Origin: Corylus avellana
Lineage: Eukaryota; Streptophyta; Magnoliopsida; Fagales; Betulaceae
Assembly: GCF_901000735.1 (NCBI RefSeq)
Contig: NC_081551.1
Location: forward strand, 22,286,545 to 22,350,544
Reading direction: 5' to 3'
DNA: 64,000 nucleotides
The position numbers were made by a program, and so were the translations under genes. This document shows, piece by piece, positions 24,201-36,046 of the stretch. Positions within the stretch are counted from its first letter, which is position 1. Each line of letters opens with the position of its first letter. A model generated the notes under the pieces. It saw only the letters and a list, made by a program, of their open reading frames with translations. It did not search any database and was not told where the DNA came from.

Positions 24201-27200
24201 AGTAGAGACCAAATGACTAACCTCTGAGCATACATGAATGGGGGCTCTGCCACAGCCATGTTTCTTCAAGGGTAGCGGATTTAAAGAAATAATCTGCTGG
24301 GCCTGAAAAGAGCTTGACAACCGTTTCCTGTGTGTGACAGTAGGGCCAACAATAGTATGCTTTGCAGGGGCAACTGGAAAATGAGCTTCTCCTTGATCTC
24401 CATCATATCTTTCTGGCTCAGAAAATCTAGAAAAAGGTAGTATCTTATGACGATGACTCTGAGGGATTGGCCTCATTGCTGCAACACTTGGTTTCTGTCT
24501 ATCACTACGTTCATTTTCCCATTTCGGGCCACTAAAGGTGACAGGTTTTGTTTTTCGACATGGCTCAGATCTCTTTCTACTAGGCGCAGGAGGCATCAAA
24601 CAGCTGGGAGACACAGCAGGAAAAGAATTGTTTGGATGATGTTCTTTGCCCTGCCTTGTACAAAAGAAAAGAAGGCGTTCAGCATCATCTTTTTCAAAAG
24701 AAGCCACTGACAAGCCCTCAGTGCTGGCTATTCCAAGCACAACTAAGCTGCGGTAAGATACATCTGGTGCCAGCTGCCTCAAAACCTGTGGAAAGAATTC
24801 CAAGGAAATGACCATTAAGCACAATAGAATAAACTCACATCATAACAAGGGCTTAAATCAGGCCAAACCAACATAGAAGTTCTTGGGTATCAACTACACG
24901 TCCTTTTTATTCTAAACACATACAGAATTAAATTCCTAAAATTTTGCGGCTGATATTAGCAAGGGAAAATGATTGATTGAGCCACATACACAGACAAACA
25001 TCAAGCAAACAAGTACCATTTTCTGAACAGCACAAAGCAAACACTTTCATTTAGCTATCACATGCACCACTTTTTGCTTTTTTTCTTGCTTCCATTTTTC
25101 TAGGATGGTAGTGATCTAGCATGAAGATGGATTTGAACCCAAAATTTCATTCCTATTCCAATGAGCTTTTAGCACCTAGGACTGTTGGCTTTTTCCAACT
25201 AGGTGATCTACCTAGGGATGTGCGGTTAGTGGTGGTAGGGTAGGCAGAGGCAATATATATATAGCAAAACAATGTCGTGTTGGTGTTTAATACCAAAATG
25301 ACGTTGTTTTGGTATAGGGTTTCATACCAAAACATTAAAAAGGCCCAAGCCCAAAAGGCCCATACTTGACAGGCGGTTACCATGGTGCGTTTGGGCATAC
25401 ATAACCACTAACCGGCGGTGAGAACATATGGTAACTGCCCGTCCTAAAATGGTGGTGTGGTTAGTTAAAATTGTTAATTGCTTAAGGCGGTGTGGTTAGC
25501 AGTTAGATTCAATAACCGCTAATTGCCACTGAATGTACAGAACTATTAGCACCTTGCTAAGTGGCATATTCACTGTTGCACTTAAACAAAGGTCAATAAA
25601 ATAAATAGACTTCCAAAACCCCATAAAAAATATTTTTGCAGTCAACAAGAACTATATACACACACATACACCCTATACATCCAACAAAATTTTAAAATAT
25701 TCTATCCCAAGAACAAATTTCTTGGAGAATTATTAAGTAGAAATTGTTTGACCATCGCTAGGATCATACTCTCACTAAGGTTAGAATTCCTACCCATGGT
25801 CTGATTGTCATAACAAAAATTGGGACCATATTTTCGTGGCCTAAATAAAGAAATTAATTATGTATAAATTTTTTTGGGGAAAGTTTCACTTACACCCCCC
25901 GAAGTATTATAAACAATTTTGAAATCATAACCTCAAAGTTTAAAAATTTGCAATGTCGGTATTCCATGTTTCAGTCACTTTTAATTTCACCCCTATTTTG
26001 TTTAAATGTCGAAAATGCCTTCTTTTTTTCTCCTTTTTTTTTTTAAAAAAAAAAAAAAAGAAAAAAAAAAAAAAAAAAGTGAAAATTCAAAAATGCTTTG
26101 GACTCGCCCACGGCTTGACCGTGGGTCTGGACTGATACACAGCCACCCATGGATCTAGACTAAAAACATTTCAAAAATGCCTTGGACTTGCCCCCTGCTT
26201 GGCTGTGGGTCTGGATTGACACACAACCACCTGTGGATCTGGACTGACCCATGGCGTGGTCGTAGGTCACCAGAGGATTTTTTTTTTTTTTTTTTGGCAT
26301 TTTAACAAAATATGGGTGAAATTAAAAGAGTCTGAAATATAGGATATGGTTATGATTACAAAACCGCTTATACTTTAAAGGGGTGCAATGCAAGTAAAGT
26401 TTTCCTAAGTTTTTTCTTTAAGAGTAATTTTCAAATTACTTAAAAAAAAAAAAAAAAACAACCATCCAAGGAAATTGAAGATTATTGCTCGTTTCCATCT
26501 TGTATAAGAATCTCCAATAGATACATGATAACTTCATTTCTAAGATTAACACACAATTTTTTTTTTTTTTTTTTAAAAAAAGTGTCAAATAAAATTGGCT
26601 TATGAGTAGACTTAAATAATTTTGTGGATTTACTGGATTCAATAATTCTTGAGGGGCTTTTGCCTTTTTATTAACCAAATAATTAGAGAGCAAGTGTAAC
26701 CTGTGAAGTGCAATGAAAAAAAAGAAGAAGTTAGGAGCTATGTAACCTGTGAAGCCCACGTGGGAACCTTCAGGCAAACTTCAAAAACACTTGCACCACA
26801 GGCTATTGAGGCAGACTTCCGTGGCTCAGAAAACGGCAATTTGGTTTCATCGCAGCTGGGCAATGCACGGACTAGCTGACTTTTCTCAATGAGTTCATTC
26901 TTTATATGATTCTCCAAAATCTGAGATCCAAAAAACAAAATGATAACATAAACGATACAGTATGTGTCATGTGTACTTCCAAACTCAAAGGCCCTATTTG
27001 CCAATGGTCCTGGAACCGTTCCAGGGCCGGTACTGTAGCCTTTTTTTTAAGAATAAGTGTTTGATTAGTTTTAGTGAAAATGTTTTGTGGGGAAAAGTGA
27101 AAAAATATATTTTATATGGAAAAATATAAAAAAATTGTTTTGTAGTAATTTTTTTATTTAAATAATAATAATAATAAAAATGATTGATGTGGTATAAAAA

Positions 27201-30200
27201 GTAGAGATGTTGGGATTAATTTTGAGGTGAAAAGATTTTTTTTTTAGAATTGAGAGAGGCCCTGGAACAGTACCGTTCCAGGGCCATTGGCAAACACACA
27301 CAAAGAGTCCGTGCCATTGGCAAACACACCAAAAGAGTCCGTAAAACAAACACATCGATAGCAATCAATAAAAATAATTTATCCTTGCCTGATCATTAAA
27401 ACAAGTCTGCGCACTACCAGACACTAAAAGTGATATGTTAGCAGAACTGCAGGTTGATAAATCACATCGCATGGTCACAACACCACGAGAAAACATCCCT
27501 GCCTGTAGAGGCGGAGGTGGTGCACTGCAAATGATAATGCCCATTAGTGAGCTGAAAAAATTAATAAAATATAATGCAAGTAAGAAACTAATTGTAATTA
27601 TATATAACATAAAAACAAAACATCATATCATTGAAGAAAATGCAGTATGTGGGTTGAGATTGTTAGTCACTAAAACTTTCCCCCACAACGGAAAAACATA
27701 TGCCATGATACTATAGAATATGGTGTTCAAAACCTGTAACTGGTCTAAAGTTATTTAATACCTTGCCTTATTATGAAGTTTACTCCCACGTATCTGAAGA
27801 ACAAGAAGGGGCAAAAGGTGAGTTTTGTAAGTAGCAAGGAAGAAGGAATTAAGAAAAAATGAAAAAGTACAGCTAGCAACCTTAGAATGAGTACAATAGG
27901 AAAAAAGAAATAGCCTCAGTACTAGAGCAGACACAAACTATTCACAGTCCAACCAAACCAATCGCGACGCCATGAGTAACATGAAAGTCTGAAAGTGATG
28001 ATGCCCCAAACATTTAGGACAATTTACCATCTATATAAGGTGAGATTGAGGAGCTTGGATGACAAAAGAAAAACCAAACAAACAAACAAATGCAAAAGAA
28101 ATAAACCAGGAAACTGTTGCATAATGCTTACTTCTATGCTCAAGAGAGCATTAAGTCCATCCTCCAAAGATCCTAATAAGCACGCATCCTGGAAGAGTAC
28201 AGTTTGTAAACAGTACATACCACAAAGTTATTGTAATATGGTCTAACCAAGTAACAAGGACTAGGCTGGAAACTATGAAACCAGACTTACTAGTGGGCAT
28301 GGAACTCCACAAACAAGAAACCTCATGATCACATCATGATCATATATCTTTATAGCAGGTAGAGTCCCAGAAGAGCTTTCTTCTTCCTGCACATCTAACT
28401 CGGCTGGAGCAACATCAATCTTAGGAGGGTCCCCAAGCAAGCATGGTCCCAGCTTACCACTAGCCTTTTGGCTATTACAAGGTGAGACATTGCTGTCACG
28501 TACACAATACAGCCTAAAAGATGCAAGAGCAAGCTGGAATGCATCCCATGTATGGCTGCATGAACTGCAACGCAGAACAGAGCCTAGTCAGCAAAAGCTT
28601 AGACATGCCATACTGCTAACAAATAATATTTAGTCCATCTTCTAGCAGGAGGATAAACCTAAATACGGTATTCACTGGTCAAGACCAACTACATTCACTC
28701 CCAAATCATATTGAGGCTCCGTTTGTTTTTGCGTAAAATGTTTTCAAACATTTTTCGAGAAAACTGGCTATTTTCTGCCGTTTCTTTGTAACCCTTAAAA
28801 TGGTTTAGAAAACATTTTCCGGCATTTGACTCGTACAAAAAATAACCAATTATTTCATATATAGTTTCATATAATCATGTTAAGTTTTAACCTATAAATA
28901 CCAGCTTTCATTCACAACATAAAAAATATGGTGTCAGAAGAGTGATGGGCTTCATCAAGTTCATGAATAACAGAAGGTCATACTCACAATGATGTTCGGA
29001 TGAGTGTGACTTTTAAGATAGAAAATGAAGTTTGCCATTTTTTGAAGAAAACGGTGCAAGCATGAATACCAAAATTAAACATCTTGGAAACAATCTTTCA
29101 GCAATAAGACAAAAATTAACCAAAGATCAATAACATAAACATCTCACTTTTACAAGATCTTTAAAGCTCAGACAAAGAATTGAGTAATGAATCCATATAT
29201 TAGAAATGTATAAGCTCCCATGGCTTGCTGAGAAAAGTCGAGGAAAGAAGATTGATTAAAATTTAGTAATTTTAGATTACCAGTGAAAAAAAAATCAGAA
29301 ATATGGGATTACAAGCTCTGTTTTCCCCTTTTTTGATTCTGAAAACAGGGAGAGTTTAAAACCCCAATTCTCATTTTAAAACACAATTCCTCGGCCCAAA
29401 ACACAGACACAGAGACCACATACCAGAGGGTCCCAGCAGACACCAGACCAACTTGCAACTGTACTCAACCCATGTACTAACAACCAGTTTACAAAGTAAA
29501 AGGGATGCATATAGTCTACTCTGAACAAGCGATGCATATCAGAATAAGAAAATACATCAACTAGGACAAAAATGAAGCAAAGACACGTAGTGTGGAATAT
29601 ACATTGTCATAATCAACACCATATATTAGCTAAACAGACCAAGTTAACAACTCAAAATCAGAGGGTAAGGAGTAAGGTACTCTCTGGCTGTGTAGTGGAT
29701 TACGCGCGCAAAATTTGAGAGAGGGGCAAGGAAGAAAAAATCTGAGAGTGACAAAGAAAGAAACAATGGAGGCGTAAAAATGAGAGGGGTAGGGAAGGCG
29801 TAGTGCGTACTTTTGTGAGGCATGTTCTTCTGGGCATAAAACGTTTTCCCTCTCGCCCCTTTTACGTTTTCAGTGATCAATGGAAAATTGGGTTGACCAC
29901 CATTTTATGCTGCGCAAAAACAAATAGGGCCTGAATGGAAAATTCCTTCAAATCCAACTACTTTTATTGTGTCTTGGTCTATTGTGAATGCTGTTCTCAT
30001 GAATTTCTTTCATAACTTCCATGAGCATGAGAGGTTTGTGAAGAGCCTTAACGCTACCTTCATTGCTCTTATTCCGAAAAAGCTTGGTCAGTTGGAGGTA
30101 AAGGGCTCGTTTTGGTTTGCGATTTTTTTCTATTCTATTGAATTGAATTCAAAGTTGTGAATATCGAGGAGAAAAAGAGTTTTTTTTGATAAGTAATATC

Positions 30201-33200
30201 GAGGAGAAAAAGAGTTGAGATTATGTTTGGGGTGTTTGAAGAATATAAAATTTTGAATAAAGTTGAAAATTTTTTAGTTAAGTTGAGTGTTAGTAGTATC
30301 AAATCAACTAAAAAAGGGAAAAAAGTTGAGAAGAATTGCCTTCCCAAACAAGTCCTTTGATTTCATACCTATCAGTCTGGTAGGGAGTGTTTATAAGATC
30401 CTGCCTAAAGTTCTTGCGAGTAGATAGAAGCAAGTAGTGGGAGCTCTTACTTCTAACAACCAGAATGCTTTCACTGGGGGGCATCAAATTCTAGACTCAG
30501 TGCCTATAGCCAATGAGTGTTTGGACAGCAGGTTGAGATAGTTTTTCCTGGGGTATTATGCAAACTTGACCTAGAGAAGGCTTATGTGCATGTTAACTGG
30601 GACTTCCTCTCCTATCTTTTGAAGCGGAATAGTTTTGGCTCTAAATGGAGGAGGTGGATTTCTGCTTGTACTTCCACGGCTCGTTTTTCGATCATGATCA
30701 ACGGCAGCCCACATGGATTCTTCGGTAGTTCTCGGGGCCTTCGCCAAGGAGATCCTCTCTCTCCTCTTCTCTTTGTTTTTGTCATGGATCCCCTCAGTAG
30801 GATGCTTTCTAGAGCGATGGATGGGGGCTTTCTTTCTGGTTTCCGAGTGGACAATCTCAACAATATCCCTTTGGAAATCTCCCATCTTTTGTTCGCAGAT
30901 GATACACCTGTTATATGTGACGCAGACATTGATCAAATTCTTAATTTGGATCACATTTTCTTGTGCTTCAAGGCCAATTCAGGTTTGAAAGTTAATCTCC
31001 AAAAATCTGAGTTAGTCACAGTGGGGAGGTCCCGCATATTGAGGAGCCGGCTAGTATTCTCTGTTGTAACGTCTCTTCTCTTCTGTTATGTTACTTGGGG
31101 ATTCCATTAGGTGCTCCCTTCAAATCAAAAGCCATTTGAGAAGGGGTGGTTGAGAAAATGGAAAAAAAGGCTGGCAAATTTACTTGTACAGGGCGTCTTA
31201 CTCTCATTAAGTATCCCCACTTTTTTATCTCTCTTCCCTTTACTAGCAAGCATAGCCAGGAGACTGGAAAGTCTTCAGAGGGACTTCCTTTGGGATAATA
31301 CAGGTGAGGACCCCAAGTTGCATTTGGTGAATTAGAAGATTGTTTACTCCCCAATTCCTAGAGGGGGGTTGGGCATAAAAAATCTGATGATTTTTAACAA
31401 AGCCCTTCTCGGTAAATGGCTTTGGATATTCGGGAATGAACAAGATTCTCTATGGAGGCAAGTGATTGTGATGAAGTACGGGATCCAAAGAGGGCTATGG
31501 CGCTTAGAGGAAGCCCGTGGTCCTTATGGGGTGAGCTTATGGAGGAATATTAGGAAAGATGGGGGAGCTTTCTCCAATTTTGTTTCCTATAAGGTTGGGG
31601 ACGGTTCCCACATTCGCTTCTGTCATGACATTCGGTGCGGAGAAAGGGCTCTAAAAATGCTCTTTTCCATAGCTCGTAACAAGGAGGCTTTGGTGTCAGA
31701 TTACATGGATCTTTCCAGTCCGCACATCCTTTGGAATCCTAGCTTCATTAGAGCAACTCATGATTGGGAACTTGAATCTCTAGATTCTTTTCTTACCCTC
31801 TTAAACTCTATGAAACCCTATCCGGGAGAAGTTGATCGAATGGTGTGGACTCCTTCTAGCCACCACGCTTTGCGGCGAAGAGTTACTATACTATACTACA
31901 ATTAGGTGAGCATAGTTCATTCCCTTGGAAAAGTATCTGGAAGGTGAAGGCCTCTCCTTGCATTGTGTTGCCTTTGTAAAAAGGATGAGGAAACCGTTGA
32001 TCATCTTCTCATCCATTGTGAGTATACCGCTGACATCTGACACTGAGTTTTTAACAGCTTCGGGTTATCTTGGGTCATGCCTCATAACATCCTACAGCTT
32101 CTACAATACTAGAGATTTCAAGGGAGGGGACATCCCAAGGAGGCTATCTAGAAAGTTATCCCTGCTCTCTTAGCGTGGAGCATTTGGAGAGAAAGGAATT
32201 GATGTCTCTTTGAGGATAGTGAGAATGTGCTTCTTCTTAAATCTTCTTTTCTTAGATCTCTTTTGGATTGGGCTATTGTTTATGTTCCTAACTTTCCCTC
32301 AGGGAATCTGGTAGGTCTGATTTGTTTTCTAGATTGTAGCAGCAGCTAGGACCTCGGCTCTCTTGTATACTCTTAGTGTATAAGAGCTTTTTTCAATAAA
32401 ATTCTAATTATTCGTCAAAAAAAAATAAAAATTACTGGTTACTTATACGGAACTAGTGGCATAGATTGCAATGAAAGTGTAGATGATTATACCTTTGTAC
32501 CACTGACAAAAGTGAGTGACGGAAATGACACGCCGCATAACAAGAAAATGTATCTTTCCAGTATATAATGTAAGGAACTCCCTGCCAAAGGCAAACACCC
32601 AAATTCAATAACCTTTTGAAAAAAAAGGCAATAAAACCAGTAAAGGTTCCAACCTTCAAATCCCAACTAACAATCTCTCTTTCCCCCAAGATAACAACAC
32701 CGTCCATTACAATCAAATGAAAAAACATATATTGAACTGCCTAAAATCAACATAACCTTAGAATGAAGTGCCTCTGCCAATTTTTCACCATTGGGGATTT
32801 CTAAATAAACCTGCACAATCATTTGAGAGTAAATACCTATTACTACGTGAGCTAAACAATCACCAAAAACTGCAAGAAATGAAAAATAGACTCAATTTTG
32901 AGGTAGTAATATGATATGCGATACAAAAAGGCTGCCCATGAATTCTTCGAGCTTAATTTGAGCTATCACGAGATATGCTATCTAATTGACTCCTCACAAG
33001 CTAACATTATGGAAACCGCTGTCAGAAACTTGTCAAATTCATAATCTACGAATCAATTTCAAAATAGATGTGGATGCCAGCAATACAATGTCTTGATAAT
33101 ATTGAAGCTACAGATGTGCACACATAATACATTCAACATCAATTCAAGTTTTAAGCACCACGTTAATAAGTTCACTTAATTCCAGACAGCAGATTACAAC

Positions 33201-33681
33201 TGAGAATCATAGAATGATAAACCACTCACAACGGTCGGCAATGTGGAACCAAGCAGTCCGCACAAGGTTTCTGCAGTGGACAAATCAACATCTTCCCATA
33301 CCAGAGACCCAATTTCTTCACTGCAGGCAAGTTGCTCTCCTTGCAGATAAACAAAATTGGGTTCTGATGATTCAAGAACTTGCTGGAACTCATGAGTACT
33401 CGGATTGGTCAGAACTTGAACCTGCATTCAGATATGAACATAATGTTAAAACCTTAAACACAATCTACTGAAACCCCATTATCAGCAACAGGAATTTATA
33501 GCCAGTGGATCAATTTATACACCTCGACACGCCCAAATGAAGTGAGCTCCGGAAACGGGTATCTGGGTTGATTTTGGGAAACCACCGGCTTCTGATTCCG
33601 TTTATTATCAGAGCCTTTTCCGCAGAGAACTGCTAGCAGACTACACTGATTTCTTGAAGGGCCCTGAGCATGGAACATCAT
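21219..33681 (-). CDS. ARID4: ARID4-type ARID and PHD-finger DNA-binding protein, 15 coding exons
   Basis: A nuclear chromatin-type protein matching the Arabidopsis ARID4 family (At3g43240 type). Exons in transcription order: 33523-33681, 33230-33421, 32757-32810, 32493-32581, 28291-28564, 28132-28188, 27762-27793, 27389-27524, 26747-26920, 24222-24785, 22680-22817, 22511-22609, 21924-22024, 21738-21828, 21219-21314; 751 codons plus stop. The start is the MMFHAQG methionine, not the ATG 6 codons upstream, because the family begins there. ARID core: residues about 578-670 ([10 protein letters not shown]...[11 protein letters not shown]...[14 protein letters not shown]). PHD finger: about 685-740 ([22 protein letters not shown]), ending ...TTNGY. 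Exon 7 is a 32-nt microexon and intron 8 is GC-AG. Introns 4, 9 and 10 are swollen by LINEs and MITEs. It likely binds AT-rich DNA and reads histone tails, by family inference. Confidence 0.9.
21901..21922. repeat. GA/TC microsatellite next to the ARID4 exon 13 donor
   Basis: A run of about 10 GA units. On the ARID4 strand it reads TC and begins at the third base of intron 13, so that donor is CACAG/GTCTCTCTC instead of a GTAAGT-type site. Confidence 0.85.
22042..22104 (-). repeat. Decayed partial duplicate of ARID4 exon 13
   Basis: Within ARID4 intron 12, this stretch mirrors part of exon 13 (about 21942-21996). Both contain ttctccatctacatcatcgt and agaagataag, and on the coding strand both encode a version of the segment [13 protein letters not shown]. 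The duplicate has mismatches that break the reading frame and it lacks the rest of the exon. Confidence 0.75.
23070..23880 (-). mobile_element. LINE 3' fragment in ARID4 intron 10
   Basis: Reverse-strand translation gives a decayed zf-RVT region ([20 protein letters not shown]) and, toward lower coordinates, the family 3' motif cttgtatatttcctgtatat. The sequence parallels the LINE fragment at 46520-47935 over several hundred bases. Many stops and frameshifts are present. Ends are approximate. Confidence 0.65.
25875..26415. mobile_element. MITE with ~120-bp inverted arms and internal duplication
   Basis: In ARID4 intron 9. Left arm: ggaaagtttcacttacaccc ... ttttaatttcacccctattt. The right arm is its imperfect reverse complement (ggaaaactttacttgcattg ... 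ttttaatttcacccatattt). The centre holds two head-to-tail copies of about 75 bp, from aaaaatgctttggactcg and aaaaatgccttggacttg. No coding capacity. Confidence 0.65.
26990..27294. mobile_element. hAT-like MITE in the GC-AG intron of ARID4
   Basis: Terminal arms carry ttgccaatggtcctggaac on the left and, as reverse complement on the right, ttgccaatggccctggaac; each arm also folds on itself (ggaac...gttcc). The right end continues into two head-to-tail copies of a 30-bp unit, gccattggcaaacacac...agagtccgt (27282-27342). Boundaries are approximate. Confidence 0.6.
28712..29933. mobile_element. Possible non-autonomous TIR element in ARID4 intron 4
   Basis: The left end ggctccgtttgtttttgcg and the right end cgcaaaaacaaatagggcc are near-complements about 1.2 kb apart. 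Nothing recognisable is encoded between them. The LINE begins just to the right. Only short arms support this call. Confidence 0.4.
30104..30355. mobile_element. MITE nested in the LINE
   Basis: Inserted between the conserved LINE blocks ...LGQLEVK and [13 protein letters not shown]. Ends: ggctcgttttggtttgcg on the left; on the right ttcccaaacaagtcc, whose complement ggacttgtttggga resembles the left end. AT-rich, non-coding. It contains its own tiny LINE-tail insertion. Confidence 0.65.
30160..30216 (-). mobile_element. Ultra-short LINE-tail insertion with 22-bp target duplication
   Basis: The same 22-mer (beginning aatatcgagg, ending agagtt) occurs at 30160-30181 and 30195-30216. Only 13 bases lie between; on the minus strand they read acttatcaaaaaa. 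That is the 3' terminus plus A-tail of the LINE family in this window (compare ttacttatcaaaaaaa at 40587-40602). It looks like a LINE insertion truncated to its tail. Confidence 0.75.
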
Positions 33682-35311
33682 GTATGCATGCCAGACCACC
33701 CCAGAAACAAATTGAAAAAAGAACTAATGCCTAAAACACCCCATTTGCTGAAAATCTCATAATTTATTTATTTCGCCTCTCTCCGAATCCAAACCCAGTT
33801 GATTATGGTGGAGTAAAAAAAGGAGGGGGGTGGGGGTGGACAAGCTTCTTTCTTGCATTCAGATACAGCGAAAAAGCATTGAACACTTACTTGCAAACGC
33901 TGAGACTAAGGAGAGATCAACGACCCACATGGTTAAAACGATGTTAAAATACGAAACAAAATTAGGAAAGCAGCAAACATCCAGGGACAATCCAAAAACA
34001 AAAAAAAACAAAAGCGAAGGACCAAAAACCCCAAGAGGAAACACCGAAACAGTAAAGGAACGATACGGTCTAAAACTAAAAAGAATAAAGAAATCTCAAC
34101 AAAATCGCAAAGCACATCTCTACCTCTCTTTCTTTAATCATAATCTCTTCGCGCGTTACCAATCACCCCCAACGCTACAAATGGGTAATAAAAATCATCC
34201 ACAATATTAAAAAAAAAAAAAAAAAAAAAACATCGTAATAAATAAAGAATTGAAATCAAATTAAATCAGGCCTTCTGTTGAGGAAAAGGTGTGAGTTTTA
34301 ACTACAGTCGCAATGAGGACATTTATTAGTAAAGCACACCGCATGAGAATGAGATCGTTTGAAAATCATCATCATCTGTATGACAAAACTACATCATAAC
34401 CGAACAATAAATATATAGATATATGTCAAATACAAGCAAAAGTATAGCAAAAGGAACAAATCTCGACGATTTCTCAAAACATGGCACGACATTCGGATAT
34501 TACAGTCTCACTATAAATATTCCGAAAGAAATGAGTGTTGTTGCCGTTGGGTTTATCTTTTTTTTTGTGTGTGCGCGCGATTGTGCGTGGATTTGGAGAC
34601 AATCCCATGACTTAAGACTGCGATTCTTGTAATCCGAAACTTTTCTTCGCGTCGTCATCGTGATCATCGAGTTCGCAGTGCTCTCAAGTCTGAAGTCTCA
34701 CCGTTGGTGTCTGATGAGTGACGAACCACAGAATCATTTTACCCGGTAAAAGTGTGTGTAATATTTTACGTAGAACTACACATTTGTTACACACACCATG
34801 CATGAAATAACTACTCCTCTTCCTTAATTTGAGTGTAACACTCGAATATAACACTTTTAAGTTTTTATGTATTTATTTATTTTTAATGCAATATATTGGT
34901 GAATGAATTCATATTAAAATCAAATTTCCTAAAACACTTTTATAATACAAAAGTGTAATATATATTTTTAAGTAATTTTTTTTTAAAAAAAAAATATAAA
35001 CAATGAAAAATATTATGCTTACAAATAAATTTTTAATTTTTTTTTTTTATAAATTGATGTGGCACAATATGATTAGATTTCTCAAAATTTGAATTTATAT
35101 CCTCTTTAATCATGTTGTGCCACATTAATTTGTAAAAGCTTTTGTATAAAATTTGTTTGTAAGCCTAGTATTCATCTATAAACAATTATATTATAACTTC
35201 TTTTTTTTTTTTTTCTAATTCATGTCTAAGATTTTATAGCTAACAATGTGATATATATAGGAGTAGTATATGTATTAATCCAATAATAAAAAGGTAATAA
35301 CTTCTATAAGG
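33682..35311. other. ARID4 upstream region and AT-rich spacer
   Basis: Probable ARID4 promoter and leader (about 33700-34300), then AT-rich DNA with long A- and T-runs. Open frames on either strand here look like chance frames. No RNA gene seen. Confidence 0.45.
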
Positions 35312-36046
35312 TTTTGGCATAAATCAATACCTTTGTGCCCTCCAATGAGGGCTTGCTATATCAGCGTGGAATACCTTAAGCAAAATAAACAAAAACATTA
35401 AATTTTTAAATTCATATTCTTAAAAATAAAAAACCTAAAAAAACCTATTTCCCACTTTTCTTATTCATCTACCCAAACTTGCCATCTACCGCTATCAGCC
35501 ATGGCTCCAGTCAAGCTAGCCCTCATTTTTTTTTGGTGAAGCCCATGAATGCAACAACAAGAAAGCTGAAAGCACGAACAATGAAAGGAGCACCAAGGTT
35601 AGTAAGATGCTCAAGTCCATTGCCAATCAGTGAATCAGCAGAAAGCAAATATAAGGCAACCAGAAATGGTGACTTTAGAAAGATAACACAAAAGGCAGTG
35701 AAATTTTTGTTTTTGCAATATGCTTGGCTCTTGGTGAGAGAGAGAGATAACTGGTGTGGAGGAGCATCATGGGCAGCGTCGTGGCTGTCCGGCATTGTCT
35801 GGGCTGGCTGGTGTACGTTGTCTAGGCTGACCAACGTCGTGGCTGGTGACGGCTGGTGGCAGGTTTGGGTAGATGAATAGGAAAAATGGGAAATATGTTT
35901 GTTTTAGGTTTTTAACTTTTAACCCATAGGAGGAGTATAAATATAAAAATATAGTGTTTTTGTTTATTTTGCTTAAGGTGTTCCTCGCTGATTTGTCAAA
36001 CACTCATTGGAGGGAACAAATATATTGATTTGTGCCGAGTTATTCT
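35312..36046. mobile_element. TIR element with ~180-bp arms carrying an unidentified coding-like fragment
   Basis: Left arm 35312-35490, right arm about 35870-36046, inverted complements at high similarity: both contain cttaagcaaaataaacaaaaac, tattcatctacccaaac and ccctccaatgag (split here for length; each is a short shared block). The termini, ttggcataaatcaata and ctcggcacaaatcaata, resemble those of the MITE at 6355-6581. The interior (35500-35745) is of a different composition and has an open frame containing KLKARTMKGAPRLVRCSS and ATRNGDFRKITQKAV. I do not recognise this protein. The pattern is that of a Pack-type element with a captured host fragment. Confidence 0.6.

Larger units (their letters stand above)
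29945..32430 (+). mobile_element. Decayed LINE with reverse transcriptase remnants, antisense in ARID4 intron 4
   Basis: 5'-truncated L1-type non-LTR retrotransposon. Visible reverse transcriptase blocks: [57 protein letters not shown] and [14 protein letters not shown] (the catalytic F-ADD box). A 3' zinc-ribbon region and an A-rich tail follow (32417-32430). In-frame stops (for example at 30424) and frameshifts make it dead. A MITE of about 250 bp interrupts it at 30104-30355. Accounts for most of the 3.9-kb intron. Confidence 0.85.

Noticed and set aside
25130..25560. Repeated gcggttagt/aaccgct motifs suggesting another TIR element
   Set aside because: Motifs are short and scattered; I could not define paired ends or a target duplication.
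33830..34210. Plus-strand frame of 126 codons upstream of ARID4
   Set aside because: Lysine- and asparagine-rich translation of AT-rich leader DNA with a long A-run following; no conserved motif, and it lies antisense to the ARID4 leader.
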